64,000 nucleotides of DNA from Marinoscillum furvescens DSM 4134 (GTDB lineage Bacteria > Bacteroidota > Bacteroidia > Cytophagales > Cyclobacteriaceae), in contig NZ_QREG01000001.1 in assembly GCF_003386095.1 (NCBI RefSeq), forward strand, positions 496,001 to 560,000. The letters run 5' to 3'. Below the pieces are notes generated by a model. It saw only the letters and a list, made by a program, of their open reading frames with translations. It made no database searches and had not been told where the DNA came from. This document shows, one piece after another, positions 43,801 to 53,137 of the stretch; position 1 is the stretch's first letter; each line of letters begins with the position of its first letter. Position numbers and translations under genes: made by a program.

Positions 43801-44478
43801 TTAGTTACTCAGCTTAAAGATGATAGGCAGTACCATTCTTACTTTTACCGCTCTACCACGCTGCTTACCTGGCTTAAACTTTGGTGACTCACGAAGTACT
43901 CTTTCAGCTTCTTCATCACATCCAGCGCCAATTCCTTTTACAGCTTTCACTTCCGTTACGGTTCCGTCTTTGTCTACTACAAACTGTACATAAACTCGAC
44001 CTTCGATACCCATACGACGTGCTTGCGACGGGTAACTCATTTGATCTCCAACGTACTTGTAAAAGGCTGCCATTCCTCCTGGGAACTCAGGCTGATCTTC
44101 CACAATCGTGAAAACTTCTTCAACCACTTCCTCTTCAGGAGCCTCTTCGAACACGATATCTTCAATTACAGTTTCTTCTGTAACCTCCACATCAAGTTCT
44201 ACTTCTATTTCTTCTTCAATTTCCTCCTCATCAGGAACCTCTATAATTTCCGGAAGTTGGATTTTTGGTGGTGGTGGTGGCGGCTGCTCCGTAGGAGGTA
44301 TTTCCATGATGTCTTCAAAGTCATCTTCCACCTGCCCTAAATCTACCAACCCCGAGTCATCGTAGGTTCTCCATTCGAAGGCAACTATCACCAATAGCAA
44401 ACTCACTGAGAAGCCAATGTTCATCAGCAGCCCGGACATCCGGTTGAGATCTGCTTTGGGGTTCTTCTTTGGTTCCAT
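43801..44478 (-). CDS. tonB: TonB energy-transducing protein
   Basis: Couples the proton motive force from ExbBD to outer-membrane transporters such as the SusC protein in this window. Of 225 residues, a membrane helix is at about 18-38 (LLMNIGFSVSLLLVIVAFEW), then an acidic stretch, PPTEQPPPPPPKIQLPEI, a long Glu/Val-rich spacer (about 75-125) instead of the usual Pro-Lys region, and the C-terminal domain from about 130 (PEFPGGMAAFYKYVGDQMSYPSQARRMGIEGRVYVQFVVDKDGTV, ending KVRMVLPIIFKL). The highly acidic spacer is a marked feature but is common in this phylum. It has its own -7 box. Confidence 0.93.
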   Translation of the reverse strand: MEPKKNPKADLNRMSGLLMNIGFSVSLLLVIVAFEWRTYDDSGLVDLGQVEDDFEDIMEIPPTEQPPPPPPKIQLPEIIEVPDEEEIEEEIEVELDVEVTEETVIEDIVFEEAPEEEVVEEVFTIVEDQPEFPGGMAAFYKYVGDQMSYPSQARRMGIEGRVYVQFVVDKDGTVTEVKAVKGIGAGCDEEAERVLRESPKFKPGKQRGRAVKVRMVLPIIFKLSN

Positions 44479-44516
44479 AAATAATTTATCTTTTAATCTT
44501 TCTTCAAGAGTAGTCT

Positions 44517-44524
44517 CAAATATA
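44517..44524 (-). promoter_or_regulatory. -7 box of tonB
   Basis: TATATTTG on the minus strand fits TAnnTTTG exactly and lies 38 bp upstream of the tonB start, just past the vanZ-like stop codon. It lets tonB be expressed separately from the upstream operon. Confidence 0.5.
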
Positions 44525-44956
44525 TCACTTATCCAACTTATTTTCCATACAGATTAGTTCCTTTTTGAGAAAATAAGCCACTGTAAGGCCAATTACAGCT
44601 CCTATCATATCTGCCAGAAAATCCTGAACATCACCTGCTCTGCGTGGCATCAGCGTCTGGAGCATCTCGGTAGCAATGCCAAAGAATACTGCACCGCCAA
44701 GTACAGCAAGCAAAGTGGATATTTCCTTACGCAACCGCTGATCCAACACCAGGTACACCTGACATGACCACATGGCAAACAAAGCAAAGTGTGCCACCTT
44801 GTCCTCTCCACGAAACCACCGCGGCCCACGCACAAATTCTCCCGGCATCAGCAGCAGATAAAGAATTAGTGCCGTCCAAAGAACGGTAGTAGCTAGCAGA
44901 TAGGGCTGGAGCTTGCGGATATTATTGACCAATGAGTTTTTGATAATCTTCAGCAC
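44525..44956 (-). CDS. VanZ-like membrane protein
   Basis: A 143-residue protein of the VanZ type: four membrane helices ([75 protein letters not shown]) and the motif [10 protein letters not shown] with the [25 protein letters not shown] segment of the family. VanZ itself gives low-level teicoplanin resistance, but most family members are of unknown function. The apparent start is a GTG that overlaps gcvH by 35 bp; a TTG further in would shorten the overlap. Confidence 0.85.
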   Translation of the reverse strand: MLKIIKNSLVNNIRKLQPYLLATTVLWTALILYLLLMPGEFVRGPRWFRGEDKVAHFALFAMWSCQVYLVLDQRLRKEISTLLAVLGGAVFFGIATEMLQTLMPRRAGDVQDFLADMIGAVIGLTVAYFLKKELICMENKLDK

Positions 44957-45296
44957 TTAGTAGTTTGTCTCCATTGTCTGAAACTTTCACTTTAATCATC
45001 CAGCCTTCACCATAAGGATCAGAATTGACAAGCTCAGGGCTAGCCTCCAGTTCTGAATTGAATTCAAGGATTTCGCCAGATAATGGCATGAACAGATCAG
45101 AAACTGTTTTCACAGCTTCTACTGTACCAAATACTTCTCCAGAGTCGATGGATTCTCCTTCAGTTTCGATCTCTACATAGACAATATCGCCTAGCTCACC
45201 CTGAGCAAAGTCTGTGATACCGATGTAGGCTTCGTCACCTTCTATTCGCACCCATTCGTGATCTTCTGTGTAGAGTAAGTTTTCTGGTATATTCAT
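44922..45296 (-). CDS. gcvH: Glycine cleavage system H protein
   Basis: Lipoyl carrier of the glycine cleavage system that shuttles the aminomethyl group between P, T and L proteins. The 124 residues have the usual length; the lipoyl lysine is Lys63 in [28 protein letters not shown] and [13 protein letters not shown] are further family motifs. gcvP and gcvT are not nearby. It has its own promoter 57 bp upstream of the start. Confidence 0.97.
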   Translation of the reverse strand: MNIPENLLYTEDHEWVRIEGDEAYIGITDFAQGELGDIVYVEIETEGESIDSGEVFGTVEAVKTVSDLFMPLSGEILEFNSELEASPELVNSDPYGEGWMIKVKVSDNGDKLLSAEDYQKLIGQ

Positions 45297-45352
45297 TTCT
45301 TTAGCGTTACAAGGAGCCGTATGGCTCTGTTGATGTTATTTATTTTGAGGCC

Positions 45353-45360
45353 CAAAAATA
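45353..45360 (-). promoter_or_regulatory. -7 box of gcvH
   Basis: TATTTTTG on the minus strand matches TAnnTTTG exactly, between the sprA stop... read in the other direction, 57 bp upstream of gcvH and 22 bp past the sprA stop. A small stem GAGCC/GGCTC (45314-45327) lies in the leader. Confidence 0.5.
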
Positions 45361-45381
45361 CTTAAAGTTGTGTGTTCCTCA

Positions 45382-48300
45382 TTATTGAGTAAGACTAAAT
45401 CTTAGCTGAGTGCCAATCGCTGTAGTAGCTGTTTTGAATGAGCTGATCTTCGGCTCGTTTACACTCCTCTCAAAGTAGAACGAAAGATCAAGCTGATCGT
45501 TGATCTTGTAAGTAAAAGATGGTCGAAACTGGAAATTGGTATTACCATTGGTCACCTTACTCTCCCCTTCGAGTTTTCGCTGAATCGTCTCAGAATCCCT
45601 AATAGTGAGGCTTACGCGCATTGTTACGGCATTGTCCAGCGTAATTGTTCTTCCCTGTATTTTAAAAGGCAACTTGAATTCATCATTGGTGTAACCAAAA
45701 TCTAAGGTCACATCATTGCTAGTTGTCTCTGTGATTTGGGAGTTAGAAACGTTTAGGGATAGTGTACGCTCTTTTTTATACTCGAGGCGAGTGGAGATAT
45801 CTTTCTTAGTTCGGAAATTCACACCAATCAGCGGCATAAATTGCTCCGAAATGGTAACCTGATTGAGGATATACACTGGAACAAAGCGCCCCGAGTCATT
45901 CGTCTGGGTGGCCTGAGGGTAGTCCAAAATACTGTTATCGAGTGTAACGCTCAAATCTTGCCCTAGCTGATCACCGTATTGGCTGATGTTGAAGTTGTAA
46001 TCATTGATACTATACATAGACCGATAGCCGTGCGACAAGGTGATGGAGCTAAACAGCTCGGCGAAAAGTGGGATTTTGGACAAGCCATTATAGTCTACAC
46101 GCCATCCCGGAAGAGGGATTTTCGGAAATGGATTTAGGTCTATGCTCCCAGCATCGCTTCCCGAATAGGCTGAAATAAAAGCCGGCACCAATACATCTTG
46201 TGATAGAGAATCATAAAACCCATTTTCACCATTTATTCGGTTTTGGCGCTGACGTATCGTCTCCACATTTTGCCTGAAAGCATCAAAGGTCTCCGAGGTG
46301 TTATTCGCGCCTTTTTCATCAAATGCTGTTTTGATCGACATAAAGGAGATGTTGTAGCTTCCTTTTCGGGCGGGCGTAAGCGAACGGTAGCCGTTGTTGT
46401 CAGGCTCGTTTTCATCATACCTAAAAATCTCTTGAAAGGTCGCGTTATTGGTCCGCGAAGCATCCAATTGGATCTTGAAGTCCTTGGCTGGCTCAATGGA
46501 GGCACGAATACCCAGGTCTTCACTATATGTCTGTACAAAAGGTGTAGTCAGCTGCTGACTTTTCGTAAGCCAACCATTCCTGGCGGCCTTAAATCGTATG
46601 TCAGGATCCTGCTGACCAAGCAAAAATCCCCAACCCGGGGAGTTCCAGCTACTATCCATCCCCATTAAAAAGGGTTCGTTCATAAAGCCAGACAAAGAAG
46701 TGCTCTCTCTGATGTTATAAGTCATGTTGATATTGCGCACTGCCATCAACGTTCTTAGGAAAATCTTGCCTGGGTTAAAATTGCTAGACTCTGATTCTTC
46801 ATCGTCATTGCGTTGCCTTCTTCGTTGAGGTGTATTGATCTGCTTGAGGAAGTCTATTTTGTTATAAAGCTTCACCAGATCTACTTTCCCAGAAACGCCC
46901 CGGTCTCTGCGGTTTTCAATCGTATGCCCAAAGAAAAATCCCAGGGTGTCGTTTTGATCCAGTGAGCCTGCAGTCCAGTTGTAGCCCACCGCATACTTAA
47001 GATCCGCGCTTAACCAGTCAGTTAGTGGCAGCTTGTCGAGCGGTGTTTTATAAGTAGCAGAAATGTCCTGAGTGAAATTCTTCATCCTTCCCAGGCTTTT
47101 GATTTCCTCCCAGATATACTGCCTTTCCTCCTGAGAGTCGATATCCCCTTCTATTGGAGTGCTGTCTTCGATCTCATCTATTACCGCATTGGCTCTGGCG
47201 CTGTAGTCGAGGTTTAGGCTTTTGAAGAGGTTCCAGCGCAAGCTGTAGTTTCTGTTGAAAGTAAAAAGCCTTTCGTAATACTCATCTCCATACATTGGGT
47301 TGAGCTCGTCATCATACAGACGTGTCATCCTGAAGTTACGATTGAGATCACCACGTACCGAAACGCTATTGGGCAGCAAAGAAAGGTTAAGGTCTTTGAT
47401 CAACTTTAAGTAAGGACTACTAAAAAGCTCGCCTTTCGCAAATGGCTCTATCACCAATGGCTGCGGCGAGTAATTGTACCCCACACCCGCACTTACACTT
47501 TTTTGCAAATAAGTTTCTGTATTGACATTGCTGGTGGTCACATCACTGTATGCGTAAGAAAACGAAAGGTTTTCTATATCGAAGAAGTGACGGTTGGCAT
47601 CTTGATTTACTTTTTCTTTTCGAACGTTGGTAAAGTTGATACTACGCCGCTCTGACCGCTCCTCTACAATTCTACGGTATTGATCTCGCTCTTCGGGCGA
47701 GTCGAAAGCTTCTAATGATGCTTCGAGAGGAATATCAGGATCCAGAGGATCAAACTGAGGGATTTTTCTTGAGCGCTCCAAGCTCACGAACATCGGCACT
47801 TTCAGACCGGTTTTTTCTGGCAACAGAAACTTATCCACGTTTACATTGGCAGACAAGTCATACTGTGTCATCTCATAGCGGGTGCGCTGCTGGATGGTCT
47901 GCTGCAAGTTTCCAAAGCCTATAGAAGTATACCGCGTAGATGCATTGATGGTGGCCACGTCGGCCAGTTTTGTACTTAGGCGTGCATTGGCCGCCCAGCC
48001 TTTGTTGGAATCAAAGTCTGTCACGCGAAGTTCATTGGCCCAGAGGCATACTGATTTCGGCGACCGATCTTCAGACTCAGGATTGCGCACCCCGATCATC
48101 AGAACCTGTACCGAACTAATATCTGGGCGCCCTTTTACCGTAAAGCGATACCGCCGGTCGTTGGACATGGTGGTATAAGGTATACGCTCGTTGAAGTTGG
48201 CACGATTCCGCTCAGATTTGATCCCAAGCAGTTCATTAATGGATACGTCGATTTCATTGAGCTCTGGCCACACCTCACTGGCACCATTAGCTCCGGGTGG

Positions 48301-51300
48301 CGTCACTTTTAGTGGCACTTCTATTTCATAGTAGTTTTCTGTATGATCCGTACCAAATCGCACAAACCCATAAACCTCATCATCTGCCAGGGCTTTGTAG
48401 TTGTGCGCCTGTGCATGCAAAAACATCTGTAGTCTGCCGTAGTTGATCAGGTCTATTGTCACATTTTTGAATACCGCACGAGCATCGTTTTCTTCCAGGT
48501 CAGCCACACAAATCTGTAAAGATTGCTCGTTTACACGACGGTTAACGATGGTGGTGTTGTCTCGGTCTCGATTGATTCCCGGTGGTACTACATAAGGGTA
48601 ATCCCCGGTACTGTTTTCTTCCACATTGACTACCGACACATTAAAATCGGAATAGGAGGTTTCAGGAATTTCATTCAACCCTGGAGAGTTGAGGGCTTCC
48701 TGGTATTTTCTCCACTGACTACCTACAAGTTGAAATTTACCCATTCGCAGCACCACTGGTTGAGAAAAATCCGTGAGGTACATTCTTAAGTATCGGATGG
48801 TCTTAAACCCACTTATACCGCCATATACCCGATCAGGATTTCGGATCGGAATACGGAAAAGGTACCAGTTAGCACCATTGATCCCTTCCTGAATATCTAC
48901 GATATGATTCTCTCCGACTACAAGCTTGTCTGGCCGTAGGTCTAATTTGTACTCGTAGTATTCCTCCAGGTCGGAAATAGTATTGTCCTGATTAAGATCC
49001 TCATTGTCTGGTGTAGTAGTAGATGCCTGAATGATGCTGTTCCCGGAATTTACCGGGGAGTTGCCGTCCAGCCCATTGAAATTTTTGTACCGCTCGAGGA
49101 TACCTGCATCCTGCGCATCATAATCACTTCCCAGAAAGTAGCGAAAGTTATCTGCAGAGGGATCCTGCTCCATGGCTGCTCGTGCCGATTGCGGGATTTG
49201 GTTCAGGAAATCCTGAAAGTAACTACGCTCATCTTCATCTGTGAGCCCTTCAAGCCCCACATCCTGATTAGCTCGTGCTGCTGCTGAGTTTTCAAAATAG
49301 TTAGTCAAAAATGGTTCTGACGGCACACGCCCCCACTCATTGGGGATGACCTGGGTAGTATCACCATCTGCAGGCAGACCGCTTTCAAACGCATGGCGTC
49401 CATCAGGAATCACATCTTCAGAGATGCTTCCAAGGTTAAAAATCAGCTCTCCTCCTGTGGTGTTTTGCTCATTGAAAATCCCATCATTCACTACATCCGT
49501 GAATGGGTCCATCATCCAAAATTCGAGATACTCTACGTTAGTCTTATCAAAATCCACTTCATTGGTGATCGCTCTTGAGATAGCACCGAAATTAGCTCTT
49601 GGATTTTTTAGGAGTCCCTCATCTGTGAGCGTAGGGTCATACTCCAGATCGGGATTGAAATTGTACTGCCCACGCTCTCGCGGAAAGTAGGCGATATCAA
49701 AAATATTTTCAGGAGTTACGATTTGGTTGTTGTCACGCTGGCGAAAGATTTCCTGAGGCATGACAGGCCGCACGTAGTTATTTTCCAGCTCATCTTCCGA
49801 GATGTTTTCTGGCCTCCGGCTTCCTCCACTTCTATAAAAAACCGATATATCTACGGAGTACCAGGCGATCTTGGCTTTATTGTAATTGGAACGACGACCT
49901 GTCTCTTTTGCTCCATACTGATCATTAACCGTCTCTGGTGTAGCACCCAGCTTCCAGCCTGCCCATCCCATCAGGTTGATAGGTGTAACTGCGCTCTCAA
50001 AATCATCGATGTAGGAAGTCCCTTTCCCGTCTACCAGATTGGAAGTACCCGGTCGCATCTGAGCAAACTCAGCATTGAAGGTGATGGAAGATGGAGCTTT
50101 GGTACTAACCAGCGGTAAAAAATCCATTGCCTTTGTGAGGAAAGGCACCTCATCCTGAAAGTTGATATCAAAGCCGTATTTTGTGTTCTTCGTAGGTTCA
50201 TCCCCAATAGCAAATCTGGACACTCCTCCCGGCTGTTCGTTGAGGTGTAGTAGGGTGGCCCCAATATTGAAGCGTTCGCTAAATTGATAATCTGCTCGCA
50301 CACCATACAGCCACCTCGACTGAAAATTGAACAAATCAGCTTTCTCGTAAGCAATATTGATCGTTTTACCAGAGCTCAAAATCCCATCATTGAGAATCCG
50401 TACTCGGCCCAGGTTATAGTCCACAGTATAGTCCAACCCTTCGGTGAGCGGTGTGTTCCCAGCCGTAACCACCACAGAATTTTCGGCGATATTGATGCCT
50501 GGAAGGGCTATTTCACTGGAAGATCCTGAGTTGAACTTACCCAGAATAAAAAATTTATTCTTAGAAGCCACCTGCTCCGCATCAGCTCTGGTGGTACGGT
50601 AGAGGGTGTCGTACACATATTTTTCTTTGAGTGCTACTTCACCGGGTTCGAAGTAACTCTCCAGCGTGGAACCGAAAGGCTCCAGCACAGGGAATATCAC
50701 ATTTCCGTTGCGCTTATCAATGGTAAGTCCTTCTATAAAGTCAAAGTTTCCATCACGCTGTTTATCGTTGTTCTGATTGAGCTGATCGAGTCCCAGAAGT
50801 TCTATGAGTGGCTTGTCTTTTGTCTGCCGGCCTTCATGCAAAGAGGGGTTGTCTATACCTGTGGCATCATCACGGTAGTGAATCCTGAGTGTAAACCCAT
50901 CCCGCTCTATTTGGCTGGCATTGAGGTTATAGATGTTTTTCATCATCAGGTCCCAGGTAGGCACCATGGTATTGATCTTATCCGGGCGCAGCAATTTCAA
51001 GAAAACCACCTGATCGTCTGATAAGGCTGAATATTCTTCGGAGAGCTCTCCCACGGTATACACCTGACCATTGTACGAATACTCATAAGCCACCGCAAGC
51101 ATTTCATCATTTTGAAGCTTTCGCAAAAGCGTGATATAGCCTAGTCGATCATGGTAGACAAACTCATCATCCTCCAGTCTACGAGCTGTTCCTTTCTTTA
51201 CAAAGTCTGTGCTATTGACAAATCCCCACTCTTGTTCCAGAATATTGGTCACCTGATCATTTTGGCGTAACCTGCCATCAGACTTAAGCGACGCGAAGAG

Positions 51301-52530
51301 TTCATTGGCGCTATTGTCCGTTGGCACCCTACCCTTCCCAGAACCAACATAGGGATTGCCCTTGCGGTAGATTCTATTACCTTCACCCAAATCCATCAAC
51401 CCTAGCACCTCACGAGTGGTTCGGGTATCGTTGTTACGGTTGATCACATAGGCTTCCACACGGGTGATATTTACTCCGGAGGTCACTTGAGGAAGGTTTT
51501 GCAACCAGCCTTCATAGTTGTTTCTGAAAAAGTGAGATAGGAAGAAATGCCGATTCTCATCGTAATTACTGGCCCTCACTTCAAATTCTTTCCCCTGAAA
51601 GCCACTTTCTATGGTTATCACATCACTTTTACCCTGCTGCCGCGACATTACTCCTGTGAGAAATAGCTTCCCGAATTGCAATTGGGTCTTAACTCCAAAA
51701 AGTGACTGGGCCCCGGTCATGAGGCTATTGGTCACGGGCATGCTCACATTACCTATTTCAATCTTTTTGACGATATCCTCCTCGTACCCGGTATATTCTA
51801 CCTTGAGGTTGTTTTGAAAATCGAAGGTATTGTTGTTGTCAAAATTGGCTGTGACGGCAAGCTTTTCCCCTATTTTCCCTACCAGATTAAGTGAAATCTG
51901 CTGATCAAAATTAAATCCTCCATTGCGCTGCTGGCGAATGGGAATTGCAGGGTTGTCTACTCGCTGAAAACGACCGCCAAAGTCCAGGTTTACAAAGCCA
52001 TTGGGCTGTATGTCTACATAGCTTCCGCCAAACAAACGATCAAAAATCGGGCTGATATAAAGTCGTGGTATTAAGCTACGACCACTGACGGCACTTTCTC
52101 CATCCAGGCCAGACGAACGTTCTTTGAAATATTCTTTAGTGATGGCTTGATCATTGTAAGCGTCGTACTCTTCAAAGCTCATAGTGGTGACCGGCCGGAA
52201 ATTCACATCACCGATGCGCTCATATACATTGTAATTCACGGAGGAGTCGAACTCTACCTGAAGATCTACTGAAGAGGGGTCAGATAACTGTAGTGGCGAA
52301 GGGCTGGATCGATTAGAAAAGGGATCTCCAAACCTATAGGACGGTTGATACGTAGGAGTCTTTGTAGGCTCATAGGGTGGAATGGTGTCTTGGGGCACCG
52401 TATCCTGAGGAGCGGTTTGCTGCTGTATGATGAGCAAAGGCATGGCATGCAGGGACGGGCTGGCTATGGCACACCAGACACAACACAACACTACACCTAC
52501 CAGTAGTTGTATGTAAGTTCTACTCTTCAA
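45382..52530 (-). CDS. sprA: SprA (Sov) cell-surface translocon protein of gliding motility and type IX secretion
   Basis: The giant outer-membrane barrel through which type IX secretion substrates cross the outer membrane; also required for gliding in Bacteroidota. At 2382 residues it has the family size. It starts with a signal peptide (MKSRTYIQLLVGVVLCCVWCAIASPSLHA), followed by a Pro/Gln/Thr-rich segment and repeated SprA-type blocks such as DNNNTFDFQNNLKVEYTGYEEDIVKKIEIGNVSMP (only partly quoted in families), GVKTQLQFGKLFLTGVMSRQQGKS and MGWAGWKLGATPE, and ends in alternating strands (ISTRLEYKKERTLSLNVSNSQ, AIGTQLRFSLTQ). It is 13 bp downstream of ruvA on the same strand, the conserved order in this phylum. 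No obvious type IX-exported protein is encoded in the window. Confidence 0.96.
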   Translation of the reverse strand: MKSRTYIQLLVGVVLCCVWCAIASPSLHAMPLLIIQQQTAPQDTVPQDTIPPYEPTKTPTYQPSYRFGDPFSNRSSPSPLQLSDPSSVDLQVEFDSSVNYNVYERIGDVNFRPVTTMSFEEYDAYNDQAITKEYFKERSSGLDGESAVSGRSLIPRLYISPIFDRLFGGSYVDIQPNGFVNLDFGGRFQRVDNPAIPIRQQRNGGFNFDQQISLNLVGKIGEKLAVTANFDNNNTFDFQNNLKVEYTGYEEDIVKKIEIGNVSMPVTNSLMTGAQSLFGVKTQLQFGKLFLTGVMSRQQGKSDVITIESGFQGKEFEVRASNYDENRHFFLSHFFRNNYEGWLQNLPQVTSGVNITRVEAYVINRNNDTRTTREVLGLMDLGEGNRIYRKGNPYVGSGKGRVPTDNSANELFASLKSDGRLRQNDQVTNILEQEWGFVNSTDFVKKGTARRLEDDEFVYHDRLGYITLLRKLQNDEMLAVAYEYSYNGQVYTVGELSEEYSALSDDQVVFLKLLRPDKINTMVPTWDLMMKNIYNLNASQIERDGFTLRIHYRDDATGIDNPSLHEGRQTKDKPLIELLGLDQLNQNNDKQRDGNFDFIEGLTIDKRNGNVIFPVLEPFGSTLESYFEPGEVALKEKYVYDTLYRTTRADAEQVASKNKFFILGKFNSGSSSEIALPGINIAENSVVVTAGNTPLTEGLDYTVDYNLGRVRILNDGILSSGKTINIAYEKADLFNFQSRWLYGVRADYQFSERFNIGATLLHLNEQPGGVSRFAIGDEPTKNTKYGFDINFQDEVPFLTKAMDFLPLVSTKAPSSITFNAEFAQMRPGTSNLVDGKGTSYIDDFESAVTPINLMGWAGWKLGATPETVNDQYGAKETGRRSNYNKAKIAWYSVDISVFYRSGGSRRPENISEDELENNYVRPVMPQEIFRQRDNNQIVTPENIFDIAYFPRERGQYNFNPDLEYDPTLTDEGLLKNPRANFGAISRAITNEVDFDKTNVEYLEFWMMDPFTDVVNDGIFNEQNTTGGELIFNLGSISEDVIPDGRHAFESGLPADGDTTQVIPNEWGRVPSEPFLTNYFENSAAARANQDVGLEGLTDEDERSYFQDFLNQIPQSARAAMEQDPSADNFRYFLGSDYDAQDAGILERYKNFNGLDGNSPVNSGNSIIQASTTTPDNEDLNQDNTISDLEEYYEYKLDLRPDKLVVGENHIVDIQEGINGANWYLFRIPIRNPDRVYGGISGFKTIRYLRMYLTDFSQPVVLRMGKFQLVGSQWRKYQEALNSPGLNEIPETSYSDFNVSVVNVEENSTGDYPYVVPPGINRDRDNTTIVNRRVNEQSLQICVADLEENDARAVFKNVTIDLINYGRLQMFLHAQAHNYKALADDEVYGFVRFGTDHTENYYEIEVPLKVTPPGANGASEVWPELNEIDVSINELLGIKSERNRANFNERIPYTTMSNDRRYRFTVKGRPDISSVQVLMIGVRNPESEDRSPKSVCLWANELRVTDFDSNKGWAANARLSTKLADVATINASTRYTSIGFGNLQQTIQQRTRYEMTQYDLSANVNVDKFLLPEKTGLKVPMFVSLERSRKIPQFDPLDPDIPLEASLEAFDSPEERDQYRRIVEERSERRSINFTNVRKEKVNQDANRHFFDIENLSFSYAYSDVTTSNVNTETYLQKSVSAGVGYNYSPQPLVIEPFAKGELFSSPYLKLIKDLNLSLLPNSVSVRGDLNRNFRMTRLYDDELNPMYGDEYYERLFTFNRNYSLRWNLFKSLNLDYSARANAVIDEIEDSTPIEGDIDSQEERQYIWEEIKSLGRMKNFTQDISATYKTPLDKLPLTDWLSADLKYAVGYNWTAGSLDQNDTLGFFFGHTIENRRDRGVSGKVDLVKLYNKIDFLKQINTPQRRRQRNDDEESESSNFNPGKIFLRTLMAVRNINMTYNIRESTSLSGFMNEPFLMGMDSSWNSPGWGFLLGQQDPDIRFKAARNGWLTKSQQLTTPFVQTYSEDLGIRASIEPAKDFKIQLDASRTNNATFQEIFRYDENEPDNNGYRSLTPARKGSYNISFMSIKTAFDEKGANNTSETFDAFRQNVETIRQRQNRINGENGFYDSLSQDVLVPAFISAYSGSDAGSIDLNPFPKIPLPGWRVDYNGLSKIPLFAELFSSITLSHGYRSMYSINDYNFNISQYGDQLGQDLSVTLDNSILDYPQATQTNDSGRFVPVYILNQVTISEQFMPLIGVNFRTKKDISTRLEYKKERTLSLNVSNSQITETTSNDVTLDFGYTNDEFKLPFKIQGRTITLDNAVTMRVSLTIRDSETIQRKLEGESKVTNGNTNFQFRPSFTYKINDQLDLSFYFERSVNEPKISSFKTATTAIGTQLRFSLTQ

Positions 52531-52543
52531 ATACTCTTGTCGG

Positions 52544-53137
52544 TCAGGCTCGTTTTAGAGCGAGTTTTATTAGGTCCTCAAGTTTAATTTGCTGGCCCTG
52601 TTGTTTCAAAATAATATCAATACTTTTTTCCGCTGCGGGCTTACTTATTCCCAGAGTGGTTAAAGCGGATAACGCCTCATCGCGCAATGTATTGTTAGCT
52701 ACAGCCGCAATTTCTACTTGCTTGTCTAGCAGACCTTCTTTTTTCATTTTGTCCTTTAGCTCCAGGACAATTCGTTGGGCGGTCTTCAGACCGATACCTT
52801 TTACACCTTGAATGGTTTTTACGTCTTCACTCAGAATGGCACGTTGCAGTTCTTCTGGAGACAAAGAAGAAAGGATCATGAGCCCCGTACTGGGCCCTAC
52901 ACCAGAGATGGATACCAGATCCAAAAAACGTTTCTTTTCGGATTCCTCACTAAACCCAAATAAGGTATGCGCATCTTCCTTGACATGAAGATGCGTATAC
53001 ACTTTAGCTTTATCCTTGTCTTTTAATGCGGAATATGTACTTAAGCTGATCTTGGCTTCATAGCCCAACCCGTTGATGTCCACTACGACATACGTTGGGT
53101 CTTTTACTACCAGCTTCCCCTCAAGGTAATTAATCAT
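52544..53137 (-). CDS. ruvA: Holliday junction branch-migration protein RuvA
   Basis: Tetrameric protein that binds four-way DNA junctions and recruits RuvB. The 197 residues have the three RuvA domains: OB-fold ([31 protein letters not shown]), a helix-hairpin-helix pair (FLDLVSISGVGPSTGLMILS and IQGVKGIGLKTAQRIVLELKDK) and the C-terminal RuvB-contact domain (RDEALSALTTLGISKPAAEKSID). Start overlaps the maeB stop by 4 bp (ATGA). ruvB and ruvC are not nearby. Confidence 0.97.
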   Translation of the reverse strand: MINYLEGKLVVKDPTYVVVDINGLGYEAKISLSTYSALKDKDKAKVYTHLHVKEDAHTLFGFSEESEKKRFLDLVSISGVGPSTGLMILSSLSPEELQRAILSEDVKTIQGVKGIGLKTAQRIVLELKDKMKKEGLLDKQVEIAAVANNTLRDEALSALTTLGISKPAAEKSIDIILKQQGQQIKLEDLIKLALKRA